From Lepiota brunneoincarnata (Eukaryota > Basidiomycota > Agaricomycetes > Agaricales > Agaricaceae): a stretch of DNA of 64,000 nucleotides. Below, piece by piece: positions 9,891-24,700 of the stretch. The stretch covers positions 2,480,001-2,544,000 of the forward strand of contig JAEBUN010000004.1 in NCBI GenBank assembly GCA_023014365.1, read 5' to 3'. The position numbers were made by a program, and so were the translations under genes. Numbering within the stretch: the stretch's first letter is position 1; each line of letters begins with the position of its first letter. The notes beneath the pieces are model-generated. The model did no database searches, was not told the DNA's origin, and worked only from the letters and a program-made list of their open reading frames with translations.

Positions 9891-11530
9891 ATATTGGCTT
9901 AGTGTACTGGATGATTTTGTGCGGTGGTGGTGTGATCTTGGATAATACATCTTACCCTTGACCTCAAACTAGTCTGAGATTGAGATTGTAGCGTCAGGTT
10001 TACTGGCCATGATCAATTTTTTGGTTTCCTGTTCAAAGCAGTGGATACTTATTATGTTTCGGTAATTAACTATTGAAAGTAATGTGAGTTGTTGACTTGG
10101 TATATCTCGTTCAATGTACAAAGTACTCACCTTGTATAGTTGTAAGGAAGCTGGCCAAAGCCAGATTATTTCCTTGATATGAACATTGATCAAGTATATT
10201 TGAGATGCTAGGCTTTGCGCAACCAACATCCGCAAGATCTTGGCAGTCGTATCTTGCTTAGCAATTTACTCTTTTTCTTAGAGCTGAGCTATATCCAGTA
10301 TTTCAGAGCCTCCGTAGTCCCGCCCGCCGAGCAGTCGGGGCGGTAGCTCGGTTTGTGCCGGGCCAGTGTCTTCCGCCGATGACTCGGGACCTTGGGCTTA
10401 TCGAGCATAGAGGAATCCCGGGACATGCATCATTCATCTACGACTCACTACCAATGCCTGAACGCTCGTGGAGCAAGCTCAATGCTGAAAGCGGGAATTT
10501 TTGATTCGTACTCTGATGCATCGTCAGCGGTGGCTAAGATCAATGGACCCCGGGCGGTGGATCCGCGTCTCTCGGCTTGTGCTCTCGCCGTCAGAAAAAG
10601 GCGCTCGTACTATGATTTCGGCTACCACGCAGCAAAGTTAAGCAAGGATCGCAAGTGATAGTGATTTCTTGACTTACAGTGCAGTTGATAGCACCAACCC
10701 TTGCAAATTTCGCGCAGCATATGCGGTACTCGACGCTTGCAGATAACTTGAAGCTAGCCTCCAGGAACGAGACGTATGCGCTCAAAAAGGAGTTAAATTA
10801 CGGGATGAACGACCACAGATGCCATGTGAGGGGAGATTCGTAACAATGTGATATCTCCTAACTGCCGAGCACAAATTTGCGCAAAAGCGGGCTCGTGACG
10901 ACCTGGCATTTTGTGGGTCCCACGAATGCCATTGAACGTGCGAGTTATAATCGAACCCTCCGATGGCGGCCATACGTCGGGTCGATTTTTTAGACAGCTT
11001 CGAAGCTGTGTCCATGCAAGGAGATCTTACGCCACACGTAGAATGGTGGGATTTTCGTTTTCGGGCTGAGAACACCCGCATGGGTTGCCCAGCCGCATAC
11101 AAGGCGACTCGGCCATGTTATGCGGTAGCTCAGTTGCTAGTGATCACAGTCTGTTTTAAAAAAAAACTGCGGACGACAGAACGGCAGAGGTACAGTGGTA
11201 TTTGAGCTCAGTGTGTGATAAGAAGGGCTCCGGAAAACGAAGACCCCGTTAAGCTATTCTCGTCTGACTCGAGGCAATGCTCTGATGTTGTTGCAGCGGT
11301 GAACTTTGATTTCCACCCCATTCTAGGATTTGGCGTGAATATATTCTCTCACAGATTGTTACCAGGTTTCATTGCTAGGGGGGTGAGATTGAGTCTAATC
11401 AGGCAGATGGAGTATAAGTCGATACGTGAAACTGCAATAATGAGATGATGGCGCTTGGCAGGTGAATTCATGCCAGCCCTGACCGGTGACCTCGTGCTCA
11501 GCCTTCCCTCTTCTCCTCCACCACCATCGT
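9891..11530. other. 1.6-kb gene-poor stretch
   Basis: No ORF here has a recognisable motif or convincing splice structure. A phrase near 11119 (GCGGTAGCTCAGTTG) resembles the start of a tRNA but no cloverleaf can be completed. It probably contains the hydrophobin 3' flank and the promoter of the TBC gene. Confidence 0.4.
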
Positions 11531-13938
11531 ATGAATGCTCCGCCCCTCGTACTTGTCCCTCTCACCCCCTTGAGTCACCACCACCACCCCCAAGCCCCCT
11601 CGTTGGCTGGGACGACCAGCTCCGGCGAATCACCCACAACACCCTCCTCAAACCCAGAGACGATGTTCACGAAGGTAGACAAGGAGCGAACATCGTCCGA
11701 GACGACCATTTTCTCCATCTACTCTATGTACGGCGACGAGCGGAGCCAGAGAGCAAGTTGGACAGCGCCCAGTCCTGTGGTTAACGGCGATCGTAGGTCC
11801 AAGGCGCCTATGCTACCACCCGTCAGTCTTAACGTTCCCCCGAACCACCATGAGCCTTTCTTCAGCTCCAACGGGTACGAATCGTCAGAGTTAGCTTATT
11901 ACGATCCCACCGTATCAACAAAGTCACCTCCTGTCATTGATCTGACACAGAGCGGTCAGAACTCCCGAACTGGCACCTCTGCTGTGCGGAGTAGTTTGAG
12001 AGTACTACCCCGCACAAGCATTCGGCCGGCATCGAGTTACGCTCCACCCTCGACTCTGGAGCCACCACCATCCGAACTGCTCGAGGATAGGAGACTTTCG
12101 ACAGGCCACAACTTCAGGCCGGGTGATTTTCGAACCCTTTCACCCGGCCCTTCTTCGCAGTCACCCAGACAATCCATCCGCAGCCGTAGCATTTCCCCCC
12201 ACTCCCTCCGCTCATCACAAACACCCCCTCCTTCTCACGGGCGACAATCTATAATATCTACCCGAGAACCGCCCTCGTTACCTCCTTCCACAAATATTAC
12301 TCCCCCCTGTACTCCTCCGCCCAACCCCTTACAGCAACCGTCTCCGCCTTTCTTGCTCACTCCAAAAGCTTCCTTAAGATCACCGGGTAACTTGCAGTCC
12401 AATGTTAGCTCTCCCTCAAGCAAGGTCTCCCTGGTGCCCTCAGAAGGCGAAGACATGGATTCTTTTCATGTCAGACAGACGTACGCGCTACTTGAGGTGT
12501 CCGGTGTCAAAGGTGACGGCTTCGAGGAAGGCGTTGAACGGACAAGGGCTCGGATCGGGAGTAATAGACAGAGTCAGCTAAATGCGGACGCTGCCGTGGG
12601 TGACGGGAAGGAAAAATCGAGGGACCTGGATCCGAGGGAAGTTGAGCTACTGTCTTCAGTGGATCGGTAAGTGCAATTACTTTATTCCTATTGTCCTTCG
12701 CAGTTTGAGGGGGACGTTCCTGAACCTAGCTATGGCTTTTTCTCGATGCCTTCACTCGATCGATTGATCCTTTTGAGCGCTGCACCTCTTGCCAAACGAC
12801 TGTCACCCGTTCCTGCTGGTCCGCCTACAGTTTCTCCTCTTCCCACCTCCCTTAAGGCACTGCCCCCTGCGCCACAGCCCACAAGGGAAAGTCGAAGAAT
12901 AGCAAAATGGACGAGGATGTTACGACCCCTTTCACGGGATTTTGGCGGAAATGTAGAGACGTGGCGCATACGACGGTCCAAGGAGTCCAAACTGCGCGAG
13001 CGGGTATACAAGGGCATTCCGGATTGTTGGCGAGCAGCAGCATGGGATCTACTCATGAGCCGATACGCAGGTATGGGACATCGGGAGCTCTTGGGGTTGG
13101 GAGAAGAGTATAGAGATGGACTGGACAAACCGTCTACGTATGACATCCAAATTGACTTGGATGTGCCAAGGACGATCAGTGGGCATGTAATGTTCAAGAC
13201 AAGATATGGAGCTGGGTATGTCCCTCAGTTTTTGACAGTGCACAGCTTCATGTTGTTTTAGTCAACGATCTCTATTCCGCGTCCTCCACTCTTTCTCCCT
13301 TCACTGTTCAACGTGTGGATATGTCCAAGGCATGGGACCCATTGCAGCCACCCTACTCTGTTATTTCGAGCCTGAGCGCGTCTATGCCTCCCTCGTCCGC
13401 CTTCACGACGCATACAACTTACACGACGTCTTCAACCCTGGCTTTCCGGGTCTCCTTGAGGCTATATATGTGCAGGAAAGAGCTATGGAACGAATGATGC
13501 CGGAAGTGTATCAAGCATTCAAAAAACATATGATTTCGACGACGTCATATGCAACCAAGTGGTATATCACCTTGTTTGCAAATTCGGTGCCGTTCCAGAC
13601 GCAGTTAAGGTTATGGGACGCATTTTTGTTAGAAGGTTATGACTTGTTCATAGCCGTAGCACTCGCAATATTATGGGTTTACAGAGGTCAGTTTCTCCTC
13701 ACTCAACTTGAATCACGTCACTGAGGCGCTATTAGATCATATAACTGCGAGCTCCGCCAGCTTTGAAACTGTTCTATCGCTCCTCTCGTCATTCTTTGTA
13801 CCAGAGGATGAGAACCTATTCTTGTTGTGGATAGGCAAGGCCCTCGGGGACAAGAAACTGCGAGCCAATATGGTGAAATGGAGAGCAGATTGGAAACAGC
13901 TGGTGGCGGAAGGGAGAAGTGGTTCTGCACTGCTATAA
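11531..13938 (+). CDS. TBC-domain Rab GTPase-activating protein
   Basis: This protein switches off a Rab GTPase in membrane traffic by supplying an Arg and a Gln finger. The N-terminal roughly 400 residues are Ser/Pro-rich and disordered. The TBC domain follows, with RVYKGIPDCWRAAAWDLL, IDLDVPRTISGH (arginine finger in the IxxDxxRT motif), then GYVQGMG (glutamine finger; usually YCQG or YVQG) and LRLWDAFLLEGYD. It ends with DHITASSASFETVLSLLSSFF and a basic tail. Introns: GTAAGT...CCTAG at about 12669-12730, one at about 13217-13261, and 13687-13741 (GTCAGT...TTAG, 3' of LWVYR). The ATG at 11531 is the first in frame; 11663 (MFTKVDK) is an alternative. Substrate Rab unknown. No broken frame is seen when these splices are used. 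Confidence 0.88.
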
Positions 13939-15319
13939 TGGTCCTTCCCTCTTGCATGGTGGTCCTCATTGTGGTTACCTGATTATTGAATCGGCCGATT
14001 GTGGTATGCTTATTTTTACATTAATGTCCATCCATCCTACCATCCTCCTCATCCTCCGACCTATCCATCACTTCTCCCTCCCTACGCCCCCGCTCATCCT
14101 AGAAGCAAAACTCCCATATCATCTGCATGACGTCCCACATTCCTCGCCCTCTTGGACTGTGTTACGCCCTCTTCACATCACTCTCAACATCAAACTCCAG
14201 CACAGCAATTCGACATCGCAAATACTCAGTATACAAAATCTCGCATGATTCTTGTCCTTCGTTGATTTTATGCTATCAGGCACTTCTTCACCTTCCCTTG
14301 TATATATCACACTCCCTCGTCATTTTCTCCTGTAAGTTTTTGTGCTCGCTTTTCATTCTTATCAAGTAAACCTTTGCTCTCTTGAGTGATTCTGTTATAG
14401 ATCCTTCTCTCTAATAAGAACATTAGGCCTCTTCGTGCTTGTGCTCTTAACTTAATTTTATCTGGTTTGTTCGATAGAGCATCGATAGCCCATGAAATCA
14501 TCGAAGCCAGGGTTCGGGGTGAATGCAGTAAGAGAATCCGTGTTCTAAGGCATACACAGACTGCTTTACTCAACCCCAGTATCACCCTCGACTTCATCGA
14601 TTCATCCATCACTTATTTTCATATAGAACCCCTGCCCTGCGATCTACCTGTGGTACTGCGATATCCACTCTTCTGACCTGAACCGGCCCTTAGCCAGTCC
14701 TTGATCCGCCTCACTGTGCAGCTCCGTGAGGGTGATCTCCTCGCAAGATTCAACTGGTATCTGTGCGATCATGATTCATGTGCAGCAACTGAGTTGAACG
14801 ACACGCAGGAAAAGATCACCAGCAGAGAGAGAGAGAGAGAGAGTAATCATCATGTCTACCACCAAACCGGACCCCACCTCCCACAGGTCTATCGGCCTTA
14901 CCACCCTCGAATCCTGCCATCGCTTTGTTCAAACCCAGCCCCCGTCTCTCATCGCTGCTCAACTTTTGCACGACCAGTCCCTTTGCAGGAAAGGCAAGGG
15001 TATCCCTAGTCTGCTTGTCTACTGTCTCCCTCTTGCGCGGGACAAAAAATCCGTGAATACCATCGCGCAAGCCGTCTGTGAACTTGCGGATTCCATCAGC
15101 ACAGAAGGATCCGGGACTGGCGAAGATGGGTTTTCGTCCAATCGTACTCCCCGCACCCAGGATACCATTGATTATAGCGAGGATGAGGTACACAAGTATC
15201 GTCGCGGGCATCAAGGCGTGCCTTGCTAATCCGGGTGATTATGGAGCCCAGGACGGAGAGACCGCAAGAACGACTCAGCTGAGGGAAGGAAATCCCGCGA
15301 CATCTCATCCCGGACGACG
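13939..15319. other. Intergenic; one ambiguous coding-like ORF
   Basis: From 13939 to about 14700 I see AT-richer sequence without a gene. A plus-strand ORF from ATG 14852 (about 120 codons) has coding-like third positions and may continue by a splice after GAG at about 15190 to a stop at 15323. However, a minus-strand ORF over the same bases (14816-15214) begins with a hydrophobic helix (ATILVYLILAIINGILGA). I cannot decide between them, and the plus ORF could also be part of the dehydrogenase gene's 5' end. Confidence 0.3.
14824..14843. repeat. (AG)10 microsatellite
   Basis: A perfect AG dinucleotide run just upstream of the ATG at 14852. Confidence 0.9.
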
Positions 15320-16708
15320 ATGAACTTCACAGTGCGCTCAAGGTGACTCCGATACCTCCAGCTTCCTCTGATCCACCACAGATTCAGAGGAGGAGGACTC
15401 AACTCTGCAAGCGCGGAGGATATTGAACGAGTTATGGGTCTCGTCCAGTCCCAACTCGATCTTGATGTCGACACGAAAGAGGCGGAACGTGAAGACTGGA
15501 AAGGCCTGGGGGCCCGTCGATCGTGTTATATATGTCGATATTTCATCACCTCTGCTCACCGCCTCTATCCCTCCCTCTGCCATCCGTGCGGCGAATTCAA
15601 TATTGCCTCATCCGCAATTTCACTACCTAACAATTTGTGCCTACAAGAAAAGACGGCACTCATAACTGGAGGGAGAGTGAACCTCGGGTTTCATACTGCA
15701 TTGAGGTTGTTAAGATGTGGGGCGTCCGTCATTGTTACCACTCGATATCCACGGGATGCTCAAACTAAATATCTCGAAGAGCCAGACTCCGTCGCGTGGA
15801 GGGATAGACTGAAGCTCATTGGTGCTGATTTTCGCGCGGCAAAGGATGTGTTTGATCTCGTTGCAGAAGTGAAGGAGGTGTTGAAGGAGTGGAGCAGAGA
15901 GAAGTTGGATATTTTGATCAACAACGCAGCTCAGACTCTGACTGACTCTGTCGAGAAGGAGCAAGGCAACATACAAAGAGAGAGGGTTTTACTGGACAAT
16001 CACGGTCTCGATGGTCAGGACTTGGTTGCAGCAACAGACTATGAGCCTCGTGTTCGTGGCGGACACAGCACCCAGTACATTACCAGCCAAAGGGCAGAGC
16101 GTCTTGTCGAGGGGATCTCCAACCCACCAGATTCTGACTCTGCATCCGATTCTTTGACGGTCACAAAAACCTACAAGTCCTCATGGGTGCAGGGCTTAAC
16201 GGATATCCCCTACGAGGACGTCATTTCCGCGCACAGTGTCAACACTTTCGTTCCCTTCATCCTTCTCCGAGAACTCCTCACTCTACTTAAAGGTCCCTCT
16301 AGAGATGGGGGTGCACCAGGTCGGGGAGCGCGGCCTATCGCATATGTCGTCAACGTATCTTCACGCGAAGGAATACCAGAACGCAAGGTGTCTTCGGGCG
16401 CCAAGTCTGGTTATCATGTACATACCAACATGTCCAAGGCTGCTCTTAACATGTTAACGGAGACTGAAGCCGCCAAGGCGTGGAAGAAAGACAAGATTGC
16501 TATTAATGCAGTCGATCCGGGTTACATGAGCGCCGACCCTATGTGGATGGAAATGGTTGGCAGAGTAGGAGAGGTTTGTCCGATAGGCTGGGAGGATGGT
16601 GCAGCCAGGATTCTTTGGCCTATTGCGAAGGGCGAGACCGATAGCATCCCGATCTGGGGCAAATTCCTAAAGCATTTCGCGCAAGTGGATGTCAGTCGAT
16701 TTGGTTGA
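15320..16708 (+). CDS. Short-chain dehydrogenase/reductase with N-terminal Cys-rich module
   Basis: This is an NAD(P)-dependent oxidoreductase of the SDR superfamily; substrate unknown. The N-terminal part has a helical segment (AEDIERVMGLVQSQLDLD) and then a zinc-ribbon-like module CYICRYF...LCHPCGEFN with two CxxC pairs. The Rossmann part follows: ALITGGRVNLGFHTALRLL (TGxxxxxG type), ILINNAAQTL (NNA motif), VVNVSSREG (catalytic Ser region), and HTNMSKAALNML, where Lys is kept but the usual Tyr four residues before it is Asn/Thr. A Tyr sits eight residues upstream instead. The end is VDPGYMS...PIWGKFLKHF. From 15434 to 16708 it is one open frame. The 5' end is uncertain: either a short exon from ATG 15320 with a small intron, or an earlier start plus one surplus base near 15381-15395. 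Confidence 0.8.
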
Positions 16709-17000
16709 ACCAGCTTGCAGAATCTGGCCGCGTTTCAATATCGGTGCTAGGCATAAAATATAACACTGGGAAAATCGAATACTGAAGGATGACACTGAAA
16801 ACACAGGGAGCTTACGAGCCCTGCCGCGCAGTTGTTCCAAGGTGCGGCGTAGACGATTTGACGGCATTTGATAAGAAGTATTCCTTCTCGAGTAGTTACG
16901 CAGGAGCACAGCAAATGTTATTAGCACACGTGTTTCACGAAATATTGTTTACAAGTTCTATGTTGTCAAATAGTACAGCCCCAAGCAGGGCCTTTCGTTT
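16709..17000. other. Intergenic between convergent SDR and enolase genes
   Basis: 292 bp of 3' flanking sequence for both genes. Nothing else is visible. Confidence 0.5.
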
Positions 17001-18652
<1,652 letters not shown>

Positions 18653-19179
18653 GGTGAGTGGTGAGTACAGAAGGAGACAGGAAGGTGCCCAGAGTTATCA
18701 CTCCAATCGATCTTAGTACTTTCTAGACTTTCTCACGGGGTAACCAGAGCGAACGGACTCGGAGTTCCCGCATCCGTCTTGGCCCGCAGACTGTCCAACA
18801 TTCCGAGTTACTCAGGTTTCATTCAGGCAGTCATCAGTCGCCATGGGACAGGACCGCCACGGGGCTTCCTGCCAGTTTCTACCATGGAATCTTGCAGACA
18901 AAACTTCCTCTCGGCCTGTGTACAGTCCACCGGGATCTCAAGCGAGTCAGCGACTGACTTTATGTTCCTGGACTGAACTTGCTCTCGGAATCAGTAGAAA
19001 ACCTCAGGGGGTCCAGGTCTAGAAAATTGGCGGTACAACTTCACGGTTTGCTCCCAGTGATAAGTATTACAATAGCTACATCTAGAGGACCATCAGTCAG
19101 ATCGCGGCGTTTGGCGGCGGCGTCGAGTAACGAACACACCTCGTCCCTGCAAAGAATCTGTCGACCGTGCTGACTTTTA
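18653..19179. promoter_or_regulatory. Enolase upstream region / NOG2 3' flank
   Basis: 527 bp upstream of the enolase ATG and downstream of the NOG2 stop (both genes on the minus strand). It must include the enolase promoter. The 60 bp before the ATG are pyrimidine-rich on the coding strand, and I see no clear TATA box. Confidence 0.4.
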
Positions 19180-21537
19180 TCACGTCCTGTTTGTCCTCTT
19201 GCGTTGTCCCCCTTTCTTTCCGACAGCTAGAGATTTTAGTAGGGCTGCCTTCTCCCGGTTTTTGTTCTTGATATTCGCTGTTGTGTAAAAATTGGCCGAT
19301 TTGCGCTATGATTGAACGCTCGCCCATGTTCTATGAATGACGTAATAGTAGATGTGCGTACCTTGTTCGTCGTCATCCTGGGCGGCTTTTTGCGTTTTTC
19401 TTCACTGTTATCTTTTGCAGTGCCTGGACGCCAGGATCGGTCTCTGATTATCAGAACAAGCAATGAGTACGCACCGTTATCGTTTTCAGACAAGTGTACT
19501 TCATCCTCGAGACCCAAGTTGTTTTCATTGTCTTCTGCACCTTCGAACACATCTGTCCATTTGAGCTCCTCTTCCTCTTCCTCACTGCTCTCCGAGTTCA
19601 TTACTTCGCTTTCGTTTTCACTGGCACTGTGCTCGTCATCAACCTCCGTAACTTCCAGCGGCCTGATATCCTCCGGCAGGAAAGTATTCTTTTGCATGAT
19701 AGAACCCAAGTTCTGCTTAACGCTTGGAAGTTCTGGTTCCCTCCCTTTCCCTTTGGAGTCTTTAGCCACTTTAGCTTTTGCTGTCGCTTCTGCAATATTA
19801 ACCTCTTCTGGCCTCTCAGGCGGAGGGACGAAATATGGTATTCTCCCTCTCACCCAATCGCTCAGGACGATTTTCGCTACAGAATCCAAGTCTGGCTCTC
19901 CTTGCTTCAGCAGTCGCCCCTTCTTCCGAGCTAGCTTGTCCAGGAAATCCTCAGGGTCCCATCCTTGGATTGGATCGTCCTTATCTGGTAGGGGAATTCC
20001 ATATGTTCTTGATAGGTATAACGGCTTGATGCGTTCCATAAGAGTTGGGATGTGGTCTGACGGTGTCGGTAGGGCTTCAACACGGACGACACCTTTGAGT
20101 ACAGTATCAGTTTGCGAGTCCTTGGCAGATGTAGGGACGATTCCGGGACAGTCGATGAGGTAGATACGCTTGGTCAAAGTGATATATTGCCACACCTAAA
20201 ATCCCAACCTGTCAGCTTATGTCTAATCGGGTCAAACTAGCTATACCTTTGTCTCGCCTGGCACCGGTGCAACTCGACAGACCTTGTCGCTCTTCAGGGT
20301 ATTAATAACGCTACTTTTGCCAACATTAGGGTAACCGATAAAGCCAACCGAAATCTGCTTCTTGTCCGAGTGCAATTGCGAGAATTGACGCAGCAATTGA
20401 ATTAGCGAGCCTTTGCCAAATGAATGGTTAGGGGATGCATGGAATGCAATGGTAGGGTAACGGGGGGTGAGGTGTTGAATATAACGAGCCTGCAGTCGCT
20501 TTAGTCAGTTCCGAGCTCCTGCCTGTTTCCTTGGAGTGGAAGACGCACTGTAACCCAATTAGGCACCAGATCACACTTGTTAATGACGAGAACGACTTGT
20601 TTGTGCGCCTTTTCTTTCTTGATGTATTCGAGCACTGACTCGCAGAGGGTACCCATCGGGTCTCTAGCGTCGATGACGTGGAGGACGACGTCCGAGGAAT
20701 CAATAACTTTGTAAAGTTCTCCATAAATGCGTCTAGACGTTCCCTTGGCATAGATAGGCTCGACGTAATCGGCGTGTGTTTGTAGCTCAACCACAGATGA
20801 AGCCAGAGGTTCTGTGCATGAAGTAAGTAAAGAGATGTCGAGAACGAGAACATCTCCAAACCTATGACCCCAGAGCCGGTCTTGCTAGTCGCAATTTCTG
20901 CTTCCTCAACAGCAGCAGCGCCAACCTGTCCCAACTCCTCAAACGACCCAACGTCGAGTCTCGGTCTCTTCCTCTGGGCTTTCGGCCCGAATGTCTCCTT
21001 GAACGGCTCGGTCTCCACTATATGAGTGCGCTGTATCACTACAATCAGTTGCTTTCAATCAACAGTATCTCGCCCAATTCACCTTTCTCAAGTTAGGGTT
21101 AGCGGCGTCGTCTAGTAAAGCCATCGGGAGTTTATTTCGTCGTAAGAGGACAGAATATGGGTCATCTTCTTTCGCAGCAAGACTCGTGCGGAAATGGTCC
21201 AGAGCAGTCTGAGAAATAACTCTAGTATTGCCTGTCAAATACAGGATTTTAGACAATTTCAGGAAACAAGACAAAGAACTCTTATCGACATACCAAACCA
21301 CCTTCGATCTGGTTGTACTCTCCCAGGCTTCGTTTCGCTTTCGCCGCTCTGAAAAGCAGCAGCCTGTATGATTTTCCCATCCCGATCCCGTACAGGCTTT
21401 CCACCTTTGAGCATATTCAACCGGGCAACTTGCTTCGCATTGCGATAAAAGTTCTCGCCCTTGACCTTAGCGAGAGATATTTTCGAAGAGGAAGACCGGG
21501 CTTTTGAAGGGGACGAGCCCTTTGTTGTTGGCGCCAT
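19180..21537 (-). CDS. NOG2: Nucleolar GTP-binding protein 2 (NOG2/NUG2), 60S assembly GTPase
   Basis: This circularly permuted GTPase acts in late nuclear maturation of the 60S subunit. It starts [16 protein letters not shown] (ATG 21535-21537), then [20 protein letters not shown]. The permuted G motifs come in the order G4 ([11 protein letters not shown]), G1 ([17 protein letters not shown]) and G3 (LIDCPGIVP), preceded by [11 protein letters not shown]. Downstream are an acidic block ([17 protein letters not shown]) and the typical end MTTNK, then [19 protein letters not shown] and [17 protein letters not shown]. The last intron (about 19308-19363) ends at CATAG so that NK joins RKSANFY. 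At least seven introns. It lies 181 bp downstream of importin-9 on the same strand. Confidence 0.93.
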
Positions 21538-21718
21538 ATTGGCGATACGAATGGCCACGAGTGTCGGTATGTAGTGTAGTTAAAGCCAAAGAAGTAGAAT
21601 GTAAAATGATCATCCAATTCCCACGGTCAAGTTCGATACTTGCTTAGCATGTTGTCTATATACACGAATTTCTATCACGATCTTAGGGGTATGAGAAATC
21701 CCACGGTCTACTGGCACG

Positions 21719-24700
21719 CTAATTCCCCACCGCGCGGCGAAGAACGAGTAGCTCCTCTGCAGACAGCTGATCCGCGGCATGATTGAACTTGGCGGTGTTA
21801 TGAGCCTGCACACTCGTGAAGAAAGTTAACCAGGTGGGCCTAGTCTGAGATCAGAACATAGCTTCAAGAAACGAATGAACAAGCTCCCACCTGCATATCC
21901 ATTTTTGAGACAGGGTCGTTCTTCAGGTCCTCGTCATCGTTATCGTCAAGAATATCGTCGTTGTCAAAAGCAACACCTCTGGGCCCAAGCATATCCGACA
22001 AGAAAGCGAATTCTTCCTCTTTGAAGCCTTGATGAAGCTTCTCTTCTTCAGTCCAGTCTTCATCCTAACCCAGCTGTGAGCTTGTTGATTCCAAATTATT
22101 TGGTGTGATCATACCCCATCATCAGATTCTACATCAAACGTATTACCTTGTGCAGTCACAGTTGCCGATTCACCACCAGACTGAAGGTCGTGAACAATGA
22201 TTTTGAGAGCTTTGACCGGGAACGGTATTGATGTGAATTCGTGAGGTGCTACAAGAGCTGAATCAGAACATTGGAAAATCCACTCTCAACCTAGGGATTA
22301 CTCACTTGCTTTAGTTCGTGAGCGGGTCATGATGACTGGGCAATTCTGTGTCAGTAATTTCCCAAAATTAACAACTATACAGGGTGTACCATTTTCTGTT
22401 TCAGGCTTGACGATTATATCGCCTTTCACGGTAAGGTTCTGGAGTGAGGGCCTCTCCGAGATGAGGAGTTGCGTAAGGCCCAAAGTGCTGATTCTCGATG
22501 GCCAGAAGCCTTGGAATGTTTCCGCATTCTCACACCAGGTTTGAACTAGAATATCCAACCCAGAGCGTCCATCGATGTTCATAGATTCCAGAAGGTCGAG
22601 GATTGTATCACGTTGGTTATTTATCAAAAATGCAAACGGGCAAATAAGACTCTGTGGATCGCAGCTAAGCGAAGACATCTACCGTTCGGACAATGACTAA
22701 CCTGAAGGAATGTAGCAGTTTTGGCAGATCTCATACGAGCCACCATTGCTTGGAGGAGTTGAGGGAGTACAGGCAGAAGGGCTTCGCCCGCTCTGCGGAA
22801 CAGATGAATGATAAGATCACCAATGCTAAGCCCTCCCGCTTCGTCCTGGCCTTCGAGCACCTTCGCCACCAGTTTCAACACATAGTCTAAACCGTTACGG
22901 TTTTCAGAATCGGTCCAGACAATAACTTGGGCGCAATCCTTGCGGATAATCAACGTAAGGCATTCTATGCCATTCTATCGTGTAAGACTTGTAAGCTATT
23001 TGCGTTCCCAATTGGGGAGTAACTCGGACATACCTGGAGCACATCTCTATCTTCTGCTTCGCCTAGACATGCAAACAGAGGGGGGGCAAGAAGGGAAAAG
23101 ACACCCTCGCCTAGACCAGACTCAGGTGCGCCTCGGACAAGGCTGCTCACTAATTCAATTGCGGATCCAGCCACCCATGATTCGTCCTTCTTCGCGGTGG
23201 CGATAGCATTTCTCAGTGGTGGAAGTGCACTCTTGACAACCGTCTCGTAAACGTCAGATGTAGGGGAACCAGCCAGGTTGGTCAATATATCGGTGAGAAT
23301 CGAGATAAAGATAGGATCTAATCAGCAGGTCAGTGGAATGCCACTGATGCAGGGTACCAGTGTACCTTTGTTGTTTATGTGCCATACTTCCAGGACAGCT
23401 TGGATCAATGAAGCTACAAGGTCATGTGTTATCCAACGACCTTTGTCGACCCCCAGAACGACCGCTAGTGTTTCAAGCACGAGGGTAAGCGTGTCCTCCG
23501 ATGTGGCCCGCAAGAATGGGCCAAGGTCTTTCGCGATTCGGGGAGCAAAAGGAAGAAGAGCAGAATCGTCACCTCCCTGGCAGAAACTACGGTCCCATGA
23601 ACAGCAGTGATCGAAAGAAGCTTTAATCTCGCTTACTTATGGATGGCCTTGACTGCCGAGATCTTAACCGGCACACCTGCCTCATTGGATTCAATTACGT
23701 GAACAGCAGCTTCTAGGTATTGTCCTGCCGACTGCAGAGGGAGTAGTTGAGAAAATTGACTCGCGTATACGAATCCACGGCCTTGTAAGAAAGGTTGTCC
23801 TATTGGCAGAATGAGACTCCGGAACTCATGAAAGAAGTCTCGGAGCGTTTACCAGGAAGATTAAGAATAGAGGGTATCACATTTGTCAGAAGATACTCGA
23901 TGTCAATCGGCTTCTCTCGTCCAGAATCTTGCTCATCCTGAACACAATCAAGAATGGATTCTGATTGCGATCCGACCGCCGCGAGAGCAGCTTCGAGAGG
24001 CCTCCACCTAGAACACGTATCGTTAACGAGGGGAGAATCGGCCTGGATCGAACGCACCAGTCTTGACTTCCGCTGTCACGGAGCTCTTGAGACGAACGGA
24101 TAACGTGATAGATGGTAGACGCGAAAGCGCGGGATGTTTGAACGGGCAGCCTTTCGATCAAAACCTAAGCAGCTTTTTTCAGGAAAAGTCCATGGAAATA
24201 GAACAGAGTACTAACGCCTAGCAGCTCGAATGCAGCCACCCTGATGCTATAGGCCTGTGTTTCGTCATCTTCCTGTGCTACAAATGCATTTGCATTGGTT
24301 GCCCAGGTTTCTTCCTATTGCATAACGTCAGACAAGGATACTACACCAGAAAACTTCATTTACATCTTCGTGAGTCATTTGGGTGTAGTTGAAGATGACG
24401 GCGGTGAGGGTTTGTAGGTTAGATTCTAGCCATTCTTTTGATTTTGAGTGGCGCGATGCCGCAGAAATGAAGTCGATGATTGGACAAATGAGTTGCACAA
24501 GATCAATGGTCTCGTCTTCGGAGGTGCTAGGAACAGGCTCTTCATCCATCAGGTAGTAATGTGCAAACGTAGGGTATAGTGCATGCAAATGGTTAACCGA
24601 GATGTTCAGAAACCCAGTCAAAAGCGCTTGGGAAATAGTACGGGGAAATGAGATATAAATGGTCGACAACGCCTACGAGGTGTGAGGCAAAACTATGGTG

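Noticed and set aside
11119..11180. tRNA-like start GCGGTAGCTCAGTTG
   Set aside because: No anticodon stem, T-loop (GTTCRANNC) or closing acceptor stem can be found in the following 80 bases.
13680..13745. Apparent frame break in the TBC gene
   Set aside because: A GTCAGT...TATTAG intron restores LWVYR-DHITASSAS exactly as expected for the domain.
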